NCBI RefSeq assembly: GCF_000151315.2
Contig: NW_011887294.1
Span: 440,266-504,265 of the forward strand
Origin: Capsaspora owczarzaki ATCC 30864
Taxonomy: Eukaryota > Opisthokonta > Filasterea
DNA length: 64,000 nt
Reading direction: 5' to 3'
How positions within the stretch are numbered: position 1 is the stretch's first letter; every line of letters starts with the position of its first letter. A program made the translations under genes and the position numbers. The notes below the pieces were generated by a model. It ran no database searches. It was not told the DNA's origin and was given only the letters and a program-made list of their open reading frames with translations. Positions 31,725-46,500 of the stretch are shown in pieces.

Positions 31725-32247
31725 GGCAAATAAAGTAGTAAACTGAATAAAAGAAGAGTGATCTCTCATGAATATTTTGCTGTTGGCGTTAAATACTCTT
31801 CTTGCACAGCTAAAGACGACGTCACACAGTAGTTTAAGATTAGATCGAGGTGATGGTCAATGGCGTACTGCTAGAGACCAGGTCGGAAACAGACTGGGGC
31901 TGCTCTACTTGATGCTCTGTCGATACATGTATGAGAGGAGCTGTGGAGATATCCATTCTGTGACAGAGAGGACAATCTGCGCTGATTCTCGTTTGCTGTA
32001 CTTGACGCTGCAGTCGTGAGATGAGCCTGAAGCGGTATCTTACCCTGTATCTGAAGCTGGAGCTGTAGCTTTAGCTGTAACTTTAGCTGTAATTTTAGCT
32101 GTAACTTTATCTGTAACTTTCGCCGTAACTTTAGCTGTAACTTTCGCCGTAACTTTAGCTGTAGCTTTAGCTGTTGGTCTGCTTCCTGAAAAATTCTATT
32201 GCAGTTTTCGGTAAGCGCAGTCATTTTGCAATCACAAACACTCGTGA
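31725..32247. other. Spacer between oppositely oriented paralogs C and D
   Basis: This is the divergent 5' region of C (-) and D (+). It holds the TAGCTGTAACTT minisatellite (32036-32176). No coding sequence is recognised. Confidence 0.45.
32036..32176. repeat. Degenerate 12-base minisatellite (TAGCTGTAACTT)
   Basis: About eleven imperfect units alternate TAGCTGTAACTT, CGCCGTAACTT and TAGCTGTAGCTT. Isolated copies of AGCTGTA recur at 31295-31375 and 33655-33760, so the motif marks this cluster. Confidence 0.85.
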
Positions 32248-32490
32248 ATGGGTGTTATACTGGCCAAACTTCAATGGCTGATCTTTTTGCCGATCACAGC
32301 CGGCTTGGCTCTCAAGGGCTTTTGCACAAGGATTTTCACAAGGATTTTCACAAGCAAACCACCCGTGCCCAGCACAACTGTTCACCAAGTTGGAAGCGAC
32401 TTGCATGTCTACAACAATGGGGTTCCTGTGTTAGTGCTTCCGAATGGCTACCAAAACAATCCCGCGCCACCGCCGCCGTATTCGTCGTAA
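32248..32490 (+). CDS. Small paralogous protein D with membrane segment and PPPPY end
   Basis: 80 residues from the ATG at 32248. A hydrophobic segment (LQWLIFLPITAGLALKGF, about 8-25) precedes a basic stretch (a doubled RIFT motif), then the family core VYNNGVPVLVLPNGYQNN and a C-terminal PAPPPPYSS. The core and PPPPY relate it to paralog C, although it is on the other strand. It has Gly2 but no Ser6, so membrane attachment may be through the hydrophobic segment instead. Function unknown. Confidence 0.5.
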   Translation: MGVILAKLQWLIFLPITAGLALKGFCTRIFTRIFTSKPPVPSTTVHQVGSDLHVYNNGVPVLVLPNGYQNNPAPPPPYSS

Positions 32491-32570
32491 TGTCGGCAAA
32501 ACACGCGCATGGTATTTTCCTGCCACTCGTCGCTAGGCGATCGATCAGCCAAGAGTGCTTCCACCAATCC

Positions 32571-32617
32571 TCACATGTTGCCAGTGTTTCACTTGCTGAG
32601 TGTCATTTTAAATATAC
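32571..32617. repeat. 47-base direct repeat, copy 1
   Basis: It starts TCACATGTTGCCAGTG and ends TTTTAAATATAC, downstream of paralog D. The same sequence occurs at 33313-33359. Confidence 0.9.
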
Positions 32618-33312
32618 GAGGCTGTTTTTTTAAAAAGGTAGAGTGAACCCCCCAAAATATGTCGTTCATATCCACCACCGTGTCCTACGTCGCTTTCCGT
32701 CGCTGGTGCTCTGATTGTGTGGTTTACACCATGCCATCAGTGTGCTCGAGGCTCGGGGGCGCAGCGGAAGTGCGTTGGGCGGCGGGGCGGAGCGAGAAAA
32801 GGAGCAGTTTGTGTCGCGATGTGATTTCTCAGCCAAGCTTTTCCCAGCCCTCAATCTGTGCCACTGCTACATTCTGTTGCGGGTTCATCTTGTCCAACAA
32901 TAATCGGGCCGCAGTAGAGGGCGAGTAGCCCCAGCACGCTTGGTTAAAAAAAAAAAACCAAACAAACAAAAAAACAAAACAAAAAACCAAAAACAACTCT
33001 TGCATGTCCAAACCGAGTGCTGAACTGTTTTATGCACTCTCTCAGCTTCCGGCTCCTCCTGCCCCTACCAGCCATTGTCCCGATCTCCGATCTAAAGAAT
33101 TATTTGATGTGGTGTGGCAGCCCGCTGACACTGATCTGCTGCGACGAGGTTGCGTTGACCGTCACACCTTCTCGCGGCCGTACAGGCGCCGGCGAGACAG
33201 CAGCGTGTGGTCTGATGCACCGAGTGGCATGGACACATGGTCTACTCTCTCGGGAGGGGGTTGCAGGGCAGGGGAAAACAATTGCAGAGCTCAGCGACGC
33301 GATGGGAGTGAA

Positions 33313-33359
33313 TCACATGTTGCCAGTGTTTCACTTGCTGAGTGTCATTTTAAATATAC
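33313..33359. repeat. 47-base direct repeat, copy 2
   Basis: Apparently identical to 32571-32617 in the same orientation, 742 bases further on. It may mark the end of a duplicated unit that contained a D-like gene. Confidence 0.9.
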
Positions 33360-33839
33360 ACGTTTCTTCTAAAGATGCGCCCCTAATTTCCAAACGATGA
33401 AACGAGCAAGGAATCTCACCGCTTGCTCGATTCCTAGCACTGTTCAACTCGAGCACGAATCCTGTGAATCAGAAAGTACCCTGTGAATCAGAGAATAGAT
33501 GGTCGACCGTACTGGCGAAATGCACAGTTGCCACACCCACAACAACAGCATTTGCCAACAAGGGGCGCTTATCCGCTGAAAGACCGTCAAGGACTCGTCC
33601 CTTCCATTCGGTGTCACGGATGACGAGGTGCGTTGGGTTTAATCTGTTCAAGGTAAGCTGTACTCTCTAGCTGGAGGGGAGCTTGTTCAGCTGGAGGGGA
33701 AAAGTGGACAGCTTCATTCGCTTGAAGATAGTTAGCTGTATGCTTTAGCTGTTGACAGTGCCTTTTCCATTCAAATTGCGCTTCTCGATTGAGCTCAACG
33801 TCAGTCGTTGTTTGTTATATTCTTTGCAGCATTTTCACC

Positions 33840-34019
33840 ATGGGTGGCGCAGCATCGTCAGAACCCGAACCCAAGACAATTGTTGTCGCCAACGGGAAGA
33901 ACATGGCCGTCTTGTACAAGGGACAACATGTCCTCACCGTTACGGATCAACCTGGCATGGTTTATGGTGCAGCAACTCTACCCGCGCCGGTGTCCACACT
34001 TGCGATCAAACCAAAGTAG
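33840..34019 (+). CDS. Small paralogous protein E, predicted N-myristoylated
   Basis: 59 residues. It starts MGGAASSEPE at 33840 (Gly2, Ser6, Ser7) in the same ATGGGTGG context as B and C. The core LYKGQHVLTVTDQPG is a diverged version of the family core. It lacks PPPPY but has ATLPAPVS near the end. An upstream in-frame extension contains a TTTGCAG acceptor-like site just before the ATG, so a 5' UTR intron is possible. Function unknown. Confidence 0.5.
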   Translation: MGGAASSEPEPKTIVVANGKNMAVLYKGQHVLTVTDQPGMVYGAATLPAPVSTLAIKPK

Positions 34020-34472
34020 CAGGGCCATCCATCGCCGACATGCTCTTTCTTTCTTCTTGCTCCTTCTTGCTGCTGCAGCTGCAGCTTGTTGTTGTTGTCT
34101 TGTCGCCAGTTCCTTTGTGCTGCTTTCGAATGTTGTGAATACAGTGGATTGTTGTCGCACGATTTCCGCATTTGTCCACAACCTTACAAACTCGCAACGA
34201 GCCGCATGATAAACCATACCAGAGTCTACCGCAGCTAAGTTGCTCAATGCCTTGTCTAGCTATAGTCGAGAACCACCGTTGAGCACTGTGGAGGACGGTA
34301 GATCGCCATACAGCCAAGCGCACAGCTAAAGCAATTGTACGAAAAGTGTTTTGACTGCTGAATTCATTCGAGCAAATTGTTGCACATGAGCTATGATTCC
34401 TCTGTGATTCGACTTAGCTCGTTTATTGTTTGTGCAGTCTTTCATTGTGTGCCATTGCTTCTCCTCTAGTCG
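34020..34472. other. Spacer before XPG, nothing recognised
   Basis: This holds the 3' flank of paralog E with CTGCTGCAGCTGCAG and TTGTTG repeats, and the XPG 5' flank. No gene is visible. Confidence 0.45.
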
Positions 34473-37400
34473 ATGGGTGTGAAGGGACTCTGGACGATTC
34501 TCGATGCCGCGGGCCAATCGGTCAATCTCGACACGCTCGCCTCGCATGTGCTTGCGATTGGTACACGCAACAGCCTCTCTCGCCACCACCCGCGCATCAT
34601 CCACGCTTCTTTATTGACATTTGGTACTTGCGCGTGTGCTTGCTTGCTATGTCTGGCATGCTTTTAGACGTGAGCATCTGGCTCAACCAGCACATGAAGG
34701 CCATGCGCGACGCTGAGGGGAACGTCATCCGCAACGCGCACCTCATCGGCCTCTTCCGCCGCCTCTGCAAGGTCAGAATGAATGTGGTTGTGTTTGTGAT
34801 TTGTAGGCGTCGCTTGCTCGCTTGGTCGGCTCATTCTCCTGCTGCTGGACCACGATTGCGCTACGTCTCTTTCCCGCCAAATTTTGATGACCGCCGGTCC
34901 TTGTGCCCTCCACTCTGCTTGGATTCGCCGTTTCGGGATTGTGGCGCACCCATCATAGCTCCTGTACTATGGCATCAAGCCGTTGTTCGTGTACGATGGC
35001 GGCGTTCCCGCACTCAAACGCCGCACGCTGGTCCGTCCCGTTGTTGTCGCCGCTTTTGCTCGTTGGTTGCATTCGCACTGATCTTGCTCTTGTTTGACGA
35101 TCGTGTGTTGCGTGCTTCATCATTGACAATTGTAGACGCCACCAAAAAGACCTTGCCCAAGACTCGCTCAAGAAGACGGCCGAAAGGCTGCTGAGCAACG
35201 AGCAACGCGCTGAAACGGCAAATGCTGGCTGCTGCTGCTGCTGCTGCCATCGTCGTCAGCAGCAGCAGGATCGTCAAGTGGAGCTCCGCAGTCAAGTGGA
35301 GCATCGGCATCGTCTTCCAATCCGGATCGCAACCGCGCACCACCGATCGCTCGTCCCAAATCCTCAGTGGCGGCCACCGGCACCGATGCACAGCGCGCTA
35401 CCGAGCGAGCCTATGCTGCTCTCAAACAAAAAACCTCCCGTGATGATGCGGATGATGTATTTGCTTCCTATTCTCGGTCCGAATCGACGGCCGCCACTCC
35501 CTCCCAACAGAGCATGCCTGCCAACGCTCGTGGCGCAGACGAATACGAGGAAGAGGATGACGAAAACGGCCAGGATGATGATGCTCGGCACGAAAAGCAA
35601 CTCGTGTCGCAGTTGGACACTCAACCTAGTGCCCTGATTCGATTCGATGCCCACCGATTGCGGTACTGGAAGCAGCTCTCACGCGTCGACACATCCTCGC
35701 CTGAATTCCTCGCTCTGCCACCGGAAGTGCAGCATGAAATCCTCACCGAAGTCAAAGAGTACCGTCGACGCACAGCCTGGGCTCGGTTTGATCGGCTACA
35801 AGCGAAGGCCACAACGGGCGGCTCCTTTTCCGATTTCCAGGTGCAAAATCTTCTTCGCAAAAACACCATTTCCCAGCGGCTCGACACTCTCGAGAAGGCA
35901 ATGATGACCAGCAGCTCGTTTGATTCTGGTATCGAGCTTCGGCGCGTTGCTGGCGAAGCAGACACTGAGATTCTCTTGCGCAGTAAGGGGATTCACTCAT
36001 TTTTAGGTTTTGATGCGTTATGACGAGGGAGCGGCGTGTCGGGGACGCTTTGATGATGTGCTGCGCAACTTTCTCTTTTGGGTATGATTTGCTGAAGTTT
36101 GGACGTGATTTTGCTGACTTTTGGTTTGGGTGTACTGCGCGTCAGCTCGTTCGGTTGATTCGGTTCAATCGGGGCCTGCAGGGACTGTCGCCCTCAACAA
36201 CAAGCAGGAAGACAACAACGAGCACATCACCCAAGAGGACAGCATCTTGGCTGTTGTGAATGAGCTGATTGCCAAGCGTGCCAGATCGTCCAAGGCACAA
36301 CAAGCTCGCGTGCAGGCCCCTTCGACTTTGGCTCGCGTCCCAACCACTCCAGCACCACCGCTCTCGTTTTCAACGGATTTTCGCAGCACTTTAACCAAAG
36401 AGCCTCCTGCGCTCGATGCCGAGATTTCGGCTGGGGCCATGTTTGATGACGAATTTGAGCCGCTCGAAGAGGATGGATCGGGTGACGATTTCGGCGGACT
36501 CTACAGCGACAGCGACAGCGACAGTGACTTGGATGATTTGGACAGGGCTGTTTCTGCTGCTATGCATGACGATGACGACAACGACATTGCCGTTCTTCAA
36601 ATTGAACAGGCTCATGCGGGTCTTCCGGCACGTCGCGGAGATGCCCAAGAGGATGCGGAGCTAGAGTACGCCAAAGCCCTTTCGCTGGAGGAGGCTGCCA
36701 CTGCCAACAAAGCCGCTGCGAGAGCAGCGTTGGCTGCCGGCTTGACATTTTCCCATGATGATATCAGAGGAGCCTGTGAAGGAGACGATGACCTCTTCTC
36801 TGCCGATATGTTTGTCCCCGTCACTGACGACCAACCGTCTTCATCTGTCGCGGGCGAAGCGCACATGGAGCAGTTTGATGAGAGCGACGAGCAAACGATG
36901 CTGCCGCAATTTGTGCCCTTGGCCAAGCCGTTTCGATCTGTGGCCTTCTCGCAATCTTCCGAGTCAGCAAAGCCACCTCCGCCAAGCTCGGCGACTCACA
37001 TGGTTGTTTCAGACGACAGTGAAAGTGAAGAGGACGAGTCGTCATCAGTGTCGGCACCAGCCACCGTTGCCGCATCTTCAGCGTCTTCCTTGTCTGCTGC
37101 TGCTCCTACTGCTGCTGCTGCAGCAGCAGCATCATCTCCATTGCTTTTCACTACGGTTACCCCGACGCGCCAGGCGTCGACTTCATCTGTCAACGTGAAC
37201 GCTGAGCCTGCCGAAGGACAAATCCCCGTGAGCCGTTCTGCCAATTCAGCGACTGCTGGTTCTGCTGATACTCTTGTTGCTTCTGATGCTACTACTCCCG
37301 CTGCTGCACCCATTGCTACCACTGATGCAACCGAGACTCTGACCCCGCCGCCACTTGCTCAAGGCAAACCTGCCCCAACGCAGTCCAGCCAGCCTGTAGG

Positions 37401-38792
37401 ATTGCCAATCCTTGCCTCTGCTTTTGCCCCAAAGCCGGCCTCCTCGGCTCCATTGGCATCAAACCCTTTGTCTGCTGAATCGACCGTTGCTCCACCCGCA
37501 GATCCTCGTCTGTTCTTTGGTCCGGGCCAGCGGTCGAGCGGCCTTCAATCATCTGGCACTGCTGCACTGTCTGCCGCCTCGGCGGCGTTGGATGCAGAGG
37601 CCGCGGCTCTTCGACAGGAACTCAATCGATATGAGCGCGATGTTGCGTCGGTGGATAGCGAGATGATTGCCGATACGCAAGAGCTGCTTCGTTTGTTTGG
37701 CATGCCATATCTAACCGCGCCGATGGAAGCAGAAGCCCAGTGTGCGGCGCTCGACCTTGCCGGCATCACGGATGGAACCATCACAGAAGACAGCGACGTG
37801 TTTCTGTTCGGTGCGCGTCGCGTGTATCGAAACTTTTTCAACCCGAACAAGTACGCCGAGTTTTACGCGAGTTCTGCAATCGAGAGTTACCTCGCGCTCG
37901 ATAGAGAAAAGCTGATCGATCTTGCGCTGCTGCTCGGCTCCGACTACACTTCTGGTGTGGAGCGCATTGGTCCCGTCCTCGCCATGGAAATTCTCGGCGA
38001 CTTTCCATCTCTCCAGGAGTTTGCGACGTTTCTTCATCAGTACAAGTTTGCGACCTCTGATTTGGACTTGGACGCTGTTTCGCCACTTCGTCGAAAGTTG
38101 GTAAGAAGGCTCCAGAACGACGAGGGGACGAGGGGGTCTAGGGGATGTGTTTCCGTGAAGTTTTTTCTCAACCCTTTCACTTGCAGGGTAAAATGTGTCG
38201 CAAATCACCCATCAGCCCGCCAGACAACTTCCCTGATGTCCGAGTGCGAGACGCTTACCGAATGCCAACAGTGGAGGTGAATCCCAACGACAAATTCACT
38301 TGGCGCGTCCCAGAGCTGAGCGTGCTCCGAGAGTTTACTTCCCGCAAACTGGGATGGTCGCAGGCCCAATGTGACGAGTTTCTAGTCCCTGCCATTCGAC
38401 GCCTCCATCAGCGTCAGACGGTTCAGCTTTCCATCCACGACTACTTTCCGTTGCAAGCCTCGGGCACCCGTCGCAACATCAAGAGCAAGCGCTTGCAGAA
38501 TGTCGTCTTGGGCATGTTAGGCATGCCTGCCGCGGCCGCGCCAGCACCAACCAAGTCCCGAAAGGCCGCCAAAGATACTGCTACCGATAGCGATCGCACT
38601 GGACGCAAGCAGCCCGCTCCTCGAAGCAAACGAAAGGCGGCCGAGGCTGCCGCTTCTGCATTTGTGGAAGCCAATTCTGATGATTCCGAAACCGTTCCCA
38701 ACCGCGAGACGGCCGATGCAGATCCTGATTCTGACGTCCTTGACGAATCGACGTCTGCGCAAGCGTCACGGCGATCCAAGCGCCGTCGTTAG
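34473..38792 (+). CDS. ERCC5: XPG/Rad2-type structure-specific endonuclease
   Basis: Exons: 34473-34560, 34668-34771, 34959-35030, 35136-35982, 36146-38100 and 38187-38792 (about 1223 residues). XPG N region: MGVKGLWTILDAAGQ, then DVSIWLNQHMKAMRDAEGN and LLYYGIKPLFVYDG. The long acidic spacer has the XPG block FLALPPEVQHEILTEVKEY and QVQNLLRKN. XPG I region: IADTQELLRLFGMPYLTAP, then MEAEAQCAALDLAGITDG, TEDSDVFLFGARRVYRNFF and LALLLGSDYTSGVERIG, with the Glu/Asp metal ligands intact. A PIP-box-like QLSIHDYF in the last exon suggests PCNA binding, and a basic nuclear-localisation tail ends the protein. Role: 3' incision in nucleotide-excision repair. Oddity: at the exon 3/4 junction the conserved RHQKDLAQDSLKKTAERLLS is one frame off; the frame that joins both sides has a TGA at 35211. 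Confidence 0.9.
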
Positions 38793-38863
38793 CCACAATA
38801 CTCGAAAGGGTTGAAACAGAGTTTGCTGCGCGGCGGTCCAAGCGCCGTCGTTAGCCTCAATAC
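38769..38863. repeat. 33-base duplication spanning the XPG stop codon
   Basis: Sequence 38769-38801 (CGGCGATCCAAGCGCCGTCG, on through the TAG) is repeated with two changes at 38831-38863, giving a second copy of the coding end and stop in the 3' UTR. Confidence 0.85.
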
Positions 38864-39002
38864 CTGACAAAAAAGAAAAGAAAAAGAAATAAAAATCTAG
38901 AAGTATTTACTGACATACAACAATGTTTGCGGTTTTAAAAAAACAATTCAAGAAAATTCAAAACGAAAACACAACAATAGTAAACCTCTCAGCGGAAGAT
39001 GC

Positions 39003-42493
<3,491 letters not shown>

Positions 42494-43531
42494 GGTTTGT
42501 TTTCTTGAGCGAGACGAACAATGAGAACAATGGAACTAAACAAACAAAAAAAAAAAGTCACAAATTTCAAGAAAGAGTGAACTGAACCGAAAGCGAAATA
42601 GGAAGTCCTTTTGAAGCGCTGCGAAAACGAGGAGGAGCGCCAAAAAGCAAAAAGAGCGACTACGACGTTTGACGACGATTTTAAGGTACGTGCTGCTGCT
42701 CGATTTGTCCATGGGGGTGGAAATTTGGATGCGTGTCGAGGCGGCGTTGGACGTAAGGAAGAGGAAAAGAAGACGTGGCAGCTCCTCCCTGACCTGACCA
42801 CCCATAAACGCAACTGACGTGGCTCGCCATTGCGCTGCCAACGCACGGCTAAAAGGTCGTCGACGACTACGCACGTGGCAATCATGGCAGGACGATGACT
42901 CTGGTTGAATCAATGGCGAGCAGAGAAAAAAACAACAACAACAACAAAAATCGCAATGATGGAAACGACGATCCACTCCCGCTTTCAACTTGAGCAAAAT
43001 CAAATCTCGTTGCTGTCGACACCGACAACTTTCATCGAAAATCAACACCAACAACACCTAACGAAAAATTGCGTCTTTATTGTACTAAACGAACTAGTGC
43101 TCTGATGATACCGCAACCGCCAGGGCTTGCTTTGTGCGTCAGGTAAGAAACAAACAAGCCAAACCAAAAACCAAAATGGGAGACAGTGTCGTCGCTCCTT
43201 GCCCAGTCACTTGCTGCCTGGCAGTACTGGCCCCTTGCTTCTCTGACAACCCTTGTGCGCCGAGTTCCTTCACGAGAGATTTACCAGCATATCGCGCACT
43301 GTGCGTGGGACGACCGATTTTGTCTTCTCGTTTTGTGTTCACGCAAAAATATGTACTTTGACATAACAAAGTGGTGAGCTGCTCGCAGAGCATCCAGCAA
43401 GAAGAAGCGAAAAGCAATTAAAACAACAACCAACAAACTAGAACGAAACAAAAACAGAAAAAAACGTCCAACAAGAAACTTAAACAAAAACAAAACAAAC
43501 AAAACAAGATTGATTCACACGGCCGAGCAGA
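42494..43531. other. Intergenic spacer, no gene recognised
   Basis: This is the 5' flank of GFPT and 3' flank of the receptor gene. It is A-rich with AAC/ACAA repeats at 42929-42948 and 43415-43506. Minus-strand frames of 60-170 codons lack start context and motifs. Confidence 0.4.
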
Positions 43532-46500
43532 TTACTCCTTGCTAATCAAAGCCGCCGAGCTTTGCGTGTTGTCCAGGGCAGCAGAGCGACGAGCTTGCGC
43601 AAGATCCATGAGCAACCCGGTCACTCTGGCTTCCAAATCCTTGTTGCGCTGATCGAGCGCCTCGTTGAGGCGAAGCGACTCTTCGAGTTGGACCTTGTTC
43701 AGCTGCAGATCGCCTTCGAGCTTGGAGACTTGGAGTTTGGAGCGGGCCTGCGTCATTTCGACGGCAGTCGAGCTCGAGTCGTGCTTGCGGTCTGCAGAGG
43801 ACTCGGCGACCTCGGCCTTGGAAACGACGCTGTGCACCTTTGGCACAATGCACAGACCAAGCGTGCCGAAAGCAGCCAAAAGCACGCCGATGCACGTCAG
43901 CAGGAACTGGGTATCCGGGTTGGAGGTATCCACCAGGTAGTTGAGCGGCATGACAATCACGACCACCACGAAAATGTTCCAGATGGCAAAGGCCAGGAAC
44001 TTGGATTCGTTCCATCGGGAGGGGGCGCGACGAGACTTGAAGGCCACAATCGCACCAAACGCGAGCAACAGCGCCTCGGCAATGTACACGGCCACGACCC
44101 ACAGAGTTGAGCTGGACGAGCAGAGCACGCGGACCTCGCTGCCGACAATGTGGAAGTCCCGCACCGGCCGGTCCACCGCGGTCCAGATGATGAGGTACGT
44201 GACCATGCCGCCAACAATGAGGGACACCATGGTCAACAGGAATCTGTCGGATGTGCGCGACAGTTGGCGTTTGAGCTTGCGGTTGTTGAAGATGACGGCA
44301 ATCCGGTACGACTTGAAGAAGAGCGCTCCGAACGTCACGGTGAATGCAATGTGACCAAACCAGATATGGACGGTGCAAGTTGTGTCGGTGACATTCGGCA
44401 CGAGTGTCGCCACGAGAATAAACGCAATGATGCAGCCACCGATGATGATGCACATGAAACGAGGCGAGGAGGCCTTCATCTGAGGCGCCTCGCGGTTGGC
44501 AACGATAAACAGCAAGAGCAGCACGCAACTCAGGGCGCCCAGCACGGCAATCGCGAGAATCACATAGCGCAGAGCGTCGCTTCGCTCAAAGGACGCGTAG
44601 CACGTGCCTTCGCCCGCGGAGTTGTACAGCATCATGTCGTCGCCAGAGCACTCTTGCACGAGCAGGCTGCTGGTTGCAGGAGCAACGGAGGATGGGTCAA
44701 TGGTGGAGGACGACGACGGCACAAACCGTGCAACCAGGGTATAGTTGCCGGGCACCGCAAACACGGGCACATCCATAAAGGAGGCAATGCCGCCGAGGAT
44801 GGGTCGTCGGGAAACGCCACCGATATGGGCCACAGAGACGGGCACAGGGTTGCCATGGGAATCTTGGAGAGAAAACTCAACCACACCGTCCGAGATGGCC
44901 ACCACAGACTCGAACGTGTCCAGCAGGGCAAAGGAAGCTGTCGGCAGAATGCCGCCTCGTTGCAAGTTGAGCGTGCTGGGAAGCGCGGCACCATGGGGCA
45001 CAACAAGCACCGGAGGCGAGGCCGAGACGGCGCCGTACACGGTCGCGGTATTGTTTGCGAGCTGCGAGTTTGCATCGCCGCTCAGCCAAATGGGCGCAAA
45101 CGCGTCCAAGGAGGCAAGGTAGAACGCGCCACCAGAGGAGGCCTGGTTGGACGTCAGCTGGGCTTCGGCGGAAATCTCGACGGTCGTGGCCGAGGCGACA
45201 AGTTGGTCAAAATGCGCGCCGCCACCAAAGCCCGACGCGGTATTGTTGAACAGCACAACGCTGCCAATCAGCCTCAGCTGTGACGGCTCGTTCTCGCGGA
45301 CAATGTAGCTGATGCCGCCACCATTCCGCCCAGCCTTGTTGTACGAAACTGTCGTGTCTGTCAGCGTGACATGGCCTCCGCGCACAGCGATACCGCCGCC
45401 ATCGAGCGTCGCAGCGCTGAACGAAATGATGCTCGAGGAAATGTTCGCAGACAGGAAAGTCGGAATGGAGTGCGTTTCGGCGTCTGTTGCAGCAATGTAC
45501 ACGGCACGGCTGCTGGACAGGGACGACGAGACAAGCACGCTGCCACCGTAGCCGGCATAGGCTGCATTGTCAAAAAAGATGCACTGGTCGCAGGTCAGCG
45601 ACGAAATGTGTGTCAAGGCCACAGCACCGCCACCGGTTGCATCTGCCGCGCTGTTGGTGAAGGAGGAGACCGAAAGCCCAGTCACATCGTCCGGAGTGTC
45701 GGCCACAGGCGATGCAAGGTTGGACTCGAACGAAGAATTCGAAATGCGCGCTTCCGACAAATCCAGCATGGCGATTCCGCCGCCAATCAAGGCTGCAGTG
45801 TTGTTGGAGAAGGTGGAGCCGGAAACGGTGAGTTGTGCATAGCCACCCAGGAATACGGCGCCGCCGCGCTGCGCATCCATGTCGTTGAAGGTCGAATTCG
45901 CAATGACAATGGTAGACGTGCCTGTGGCCCGGATGGCACCGCCATCGCCGAAGGCACGGTTGTTTTCAAACGTTGAAGAAGTGATGGTCAAGCTGCTTTC
46001 GGCGGTGACTGCAATCGCACCGCCAGAGTCGCGGCTGACGCAGTTGCGAACGACAGAGTTGATCAGCGTCATGCTGCTGAGGTCGGACACGGCAGCAAAG
46101 CCTCCAATTTCTACTGCAGTGCACGAGTCGAAAACGGAATGCTCGGCGTAAAAGGTCGAGTCGGATGTGAGGAGGACGGCACCGCCATGATCGACGACAG
46201 ACGCGTTGGTCACAACGGACGAGTAGACGCCAATGTATGCGTAATTGGAGCCGTGAAAGATGCCGCCTGACAAGGCAGCGTTGTCAGAGAACGTCGAGTT
46301 CACAAACGTCACAATAGCATTGTCCAGTGCTTGCACAACGCCGCCACTTTCGGCCGAATTGCCCGACAGAGTGCATTGTGTGCAGCGGACTTGTCGGTCG
46401 TAGCTCAGCGCAAACACACCGCCCGAGCTGCCATAGCAGTTGCTGATGGACGTGTTGCTAATGTCCAGGGTGAGAGGATTGGTGCTGGTGGTCGACTCGA

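Larger units (their letters stand above)
30110..31830. repeat. Triplicated gene unit, diverged
   Basis: Three successive blocks (about 30110-30560, 30630-31060 and 31410-31820) share the same order on the minus strand: a conserved 5' flank containing a TTTTGCTGTTNGCG block in plus-strand reading, a small coding frame, and a conserved 3' flank with TTCACAAGCAC and GACAATGATGGTGCA-like sequence. Identity is patchy, suggesting old tandem duplications with coding divergence. Borders are approximate. Confidence 0.7.
32491..33839. other. Spacer with 47-base direct repeats, no gene called
   Basis: This long gap between paralogs D and E contains two copies of a 47-base sequence, an A-rich tract at 32946-32994 and AGCTGTA motifs. 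Open frames of 110-130 codons near 33004-33400 have no core or start motif of the family and may be decayed remains of another copy. Confidence 0.4.

Noticed and set aside
31904-32200. CRISPR-like array from repeated TAGCTGTAACTT units
   Set aside because: Units are 11-12 bases, contiguous and without unique spacers, in a eukaryotic intergenic region; it is a minisatellite.
33004-33400. Open frames between paralogs D and E as a sixth family member
   Set aside because: They lack the MGG start, the NG-PVLVV core and PPPPY; only the 47-base repeat at the end is shared with the D downstream flank.
44150-45283. 377-codon plus-strand open frame
   Set aside because: Antisense to the receptor exon, with no start context and no recognisable motifs.
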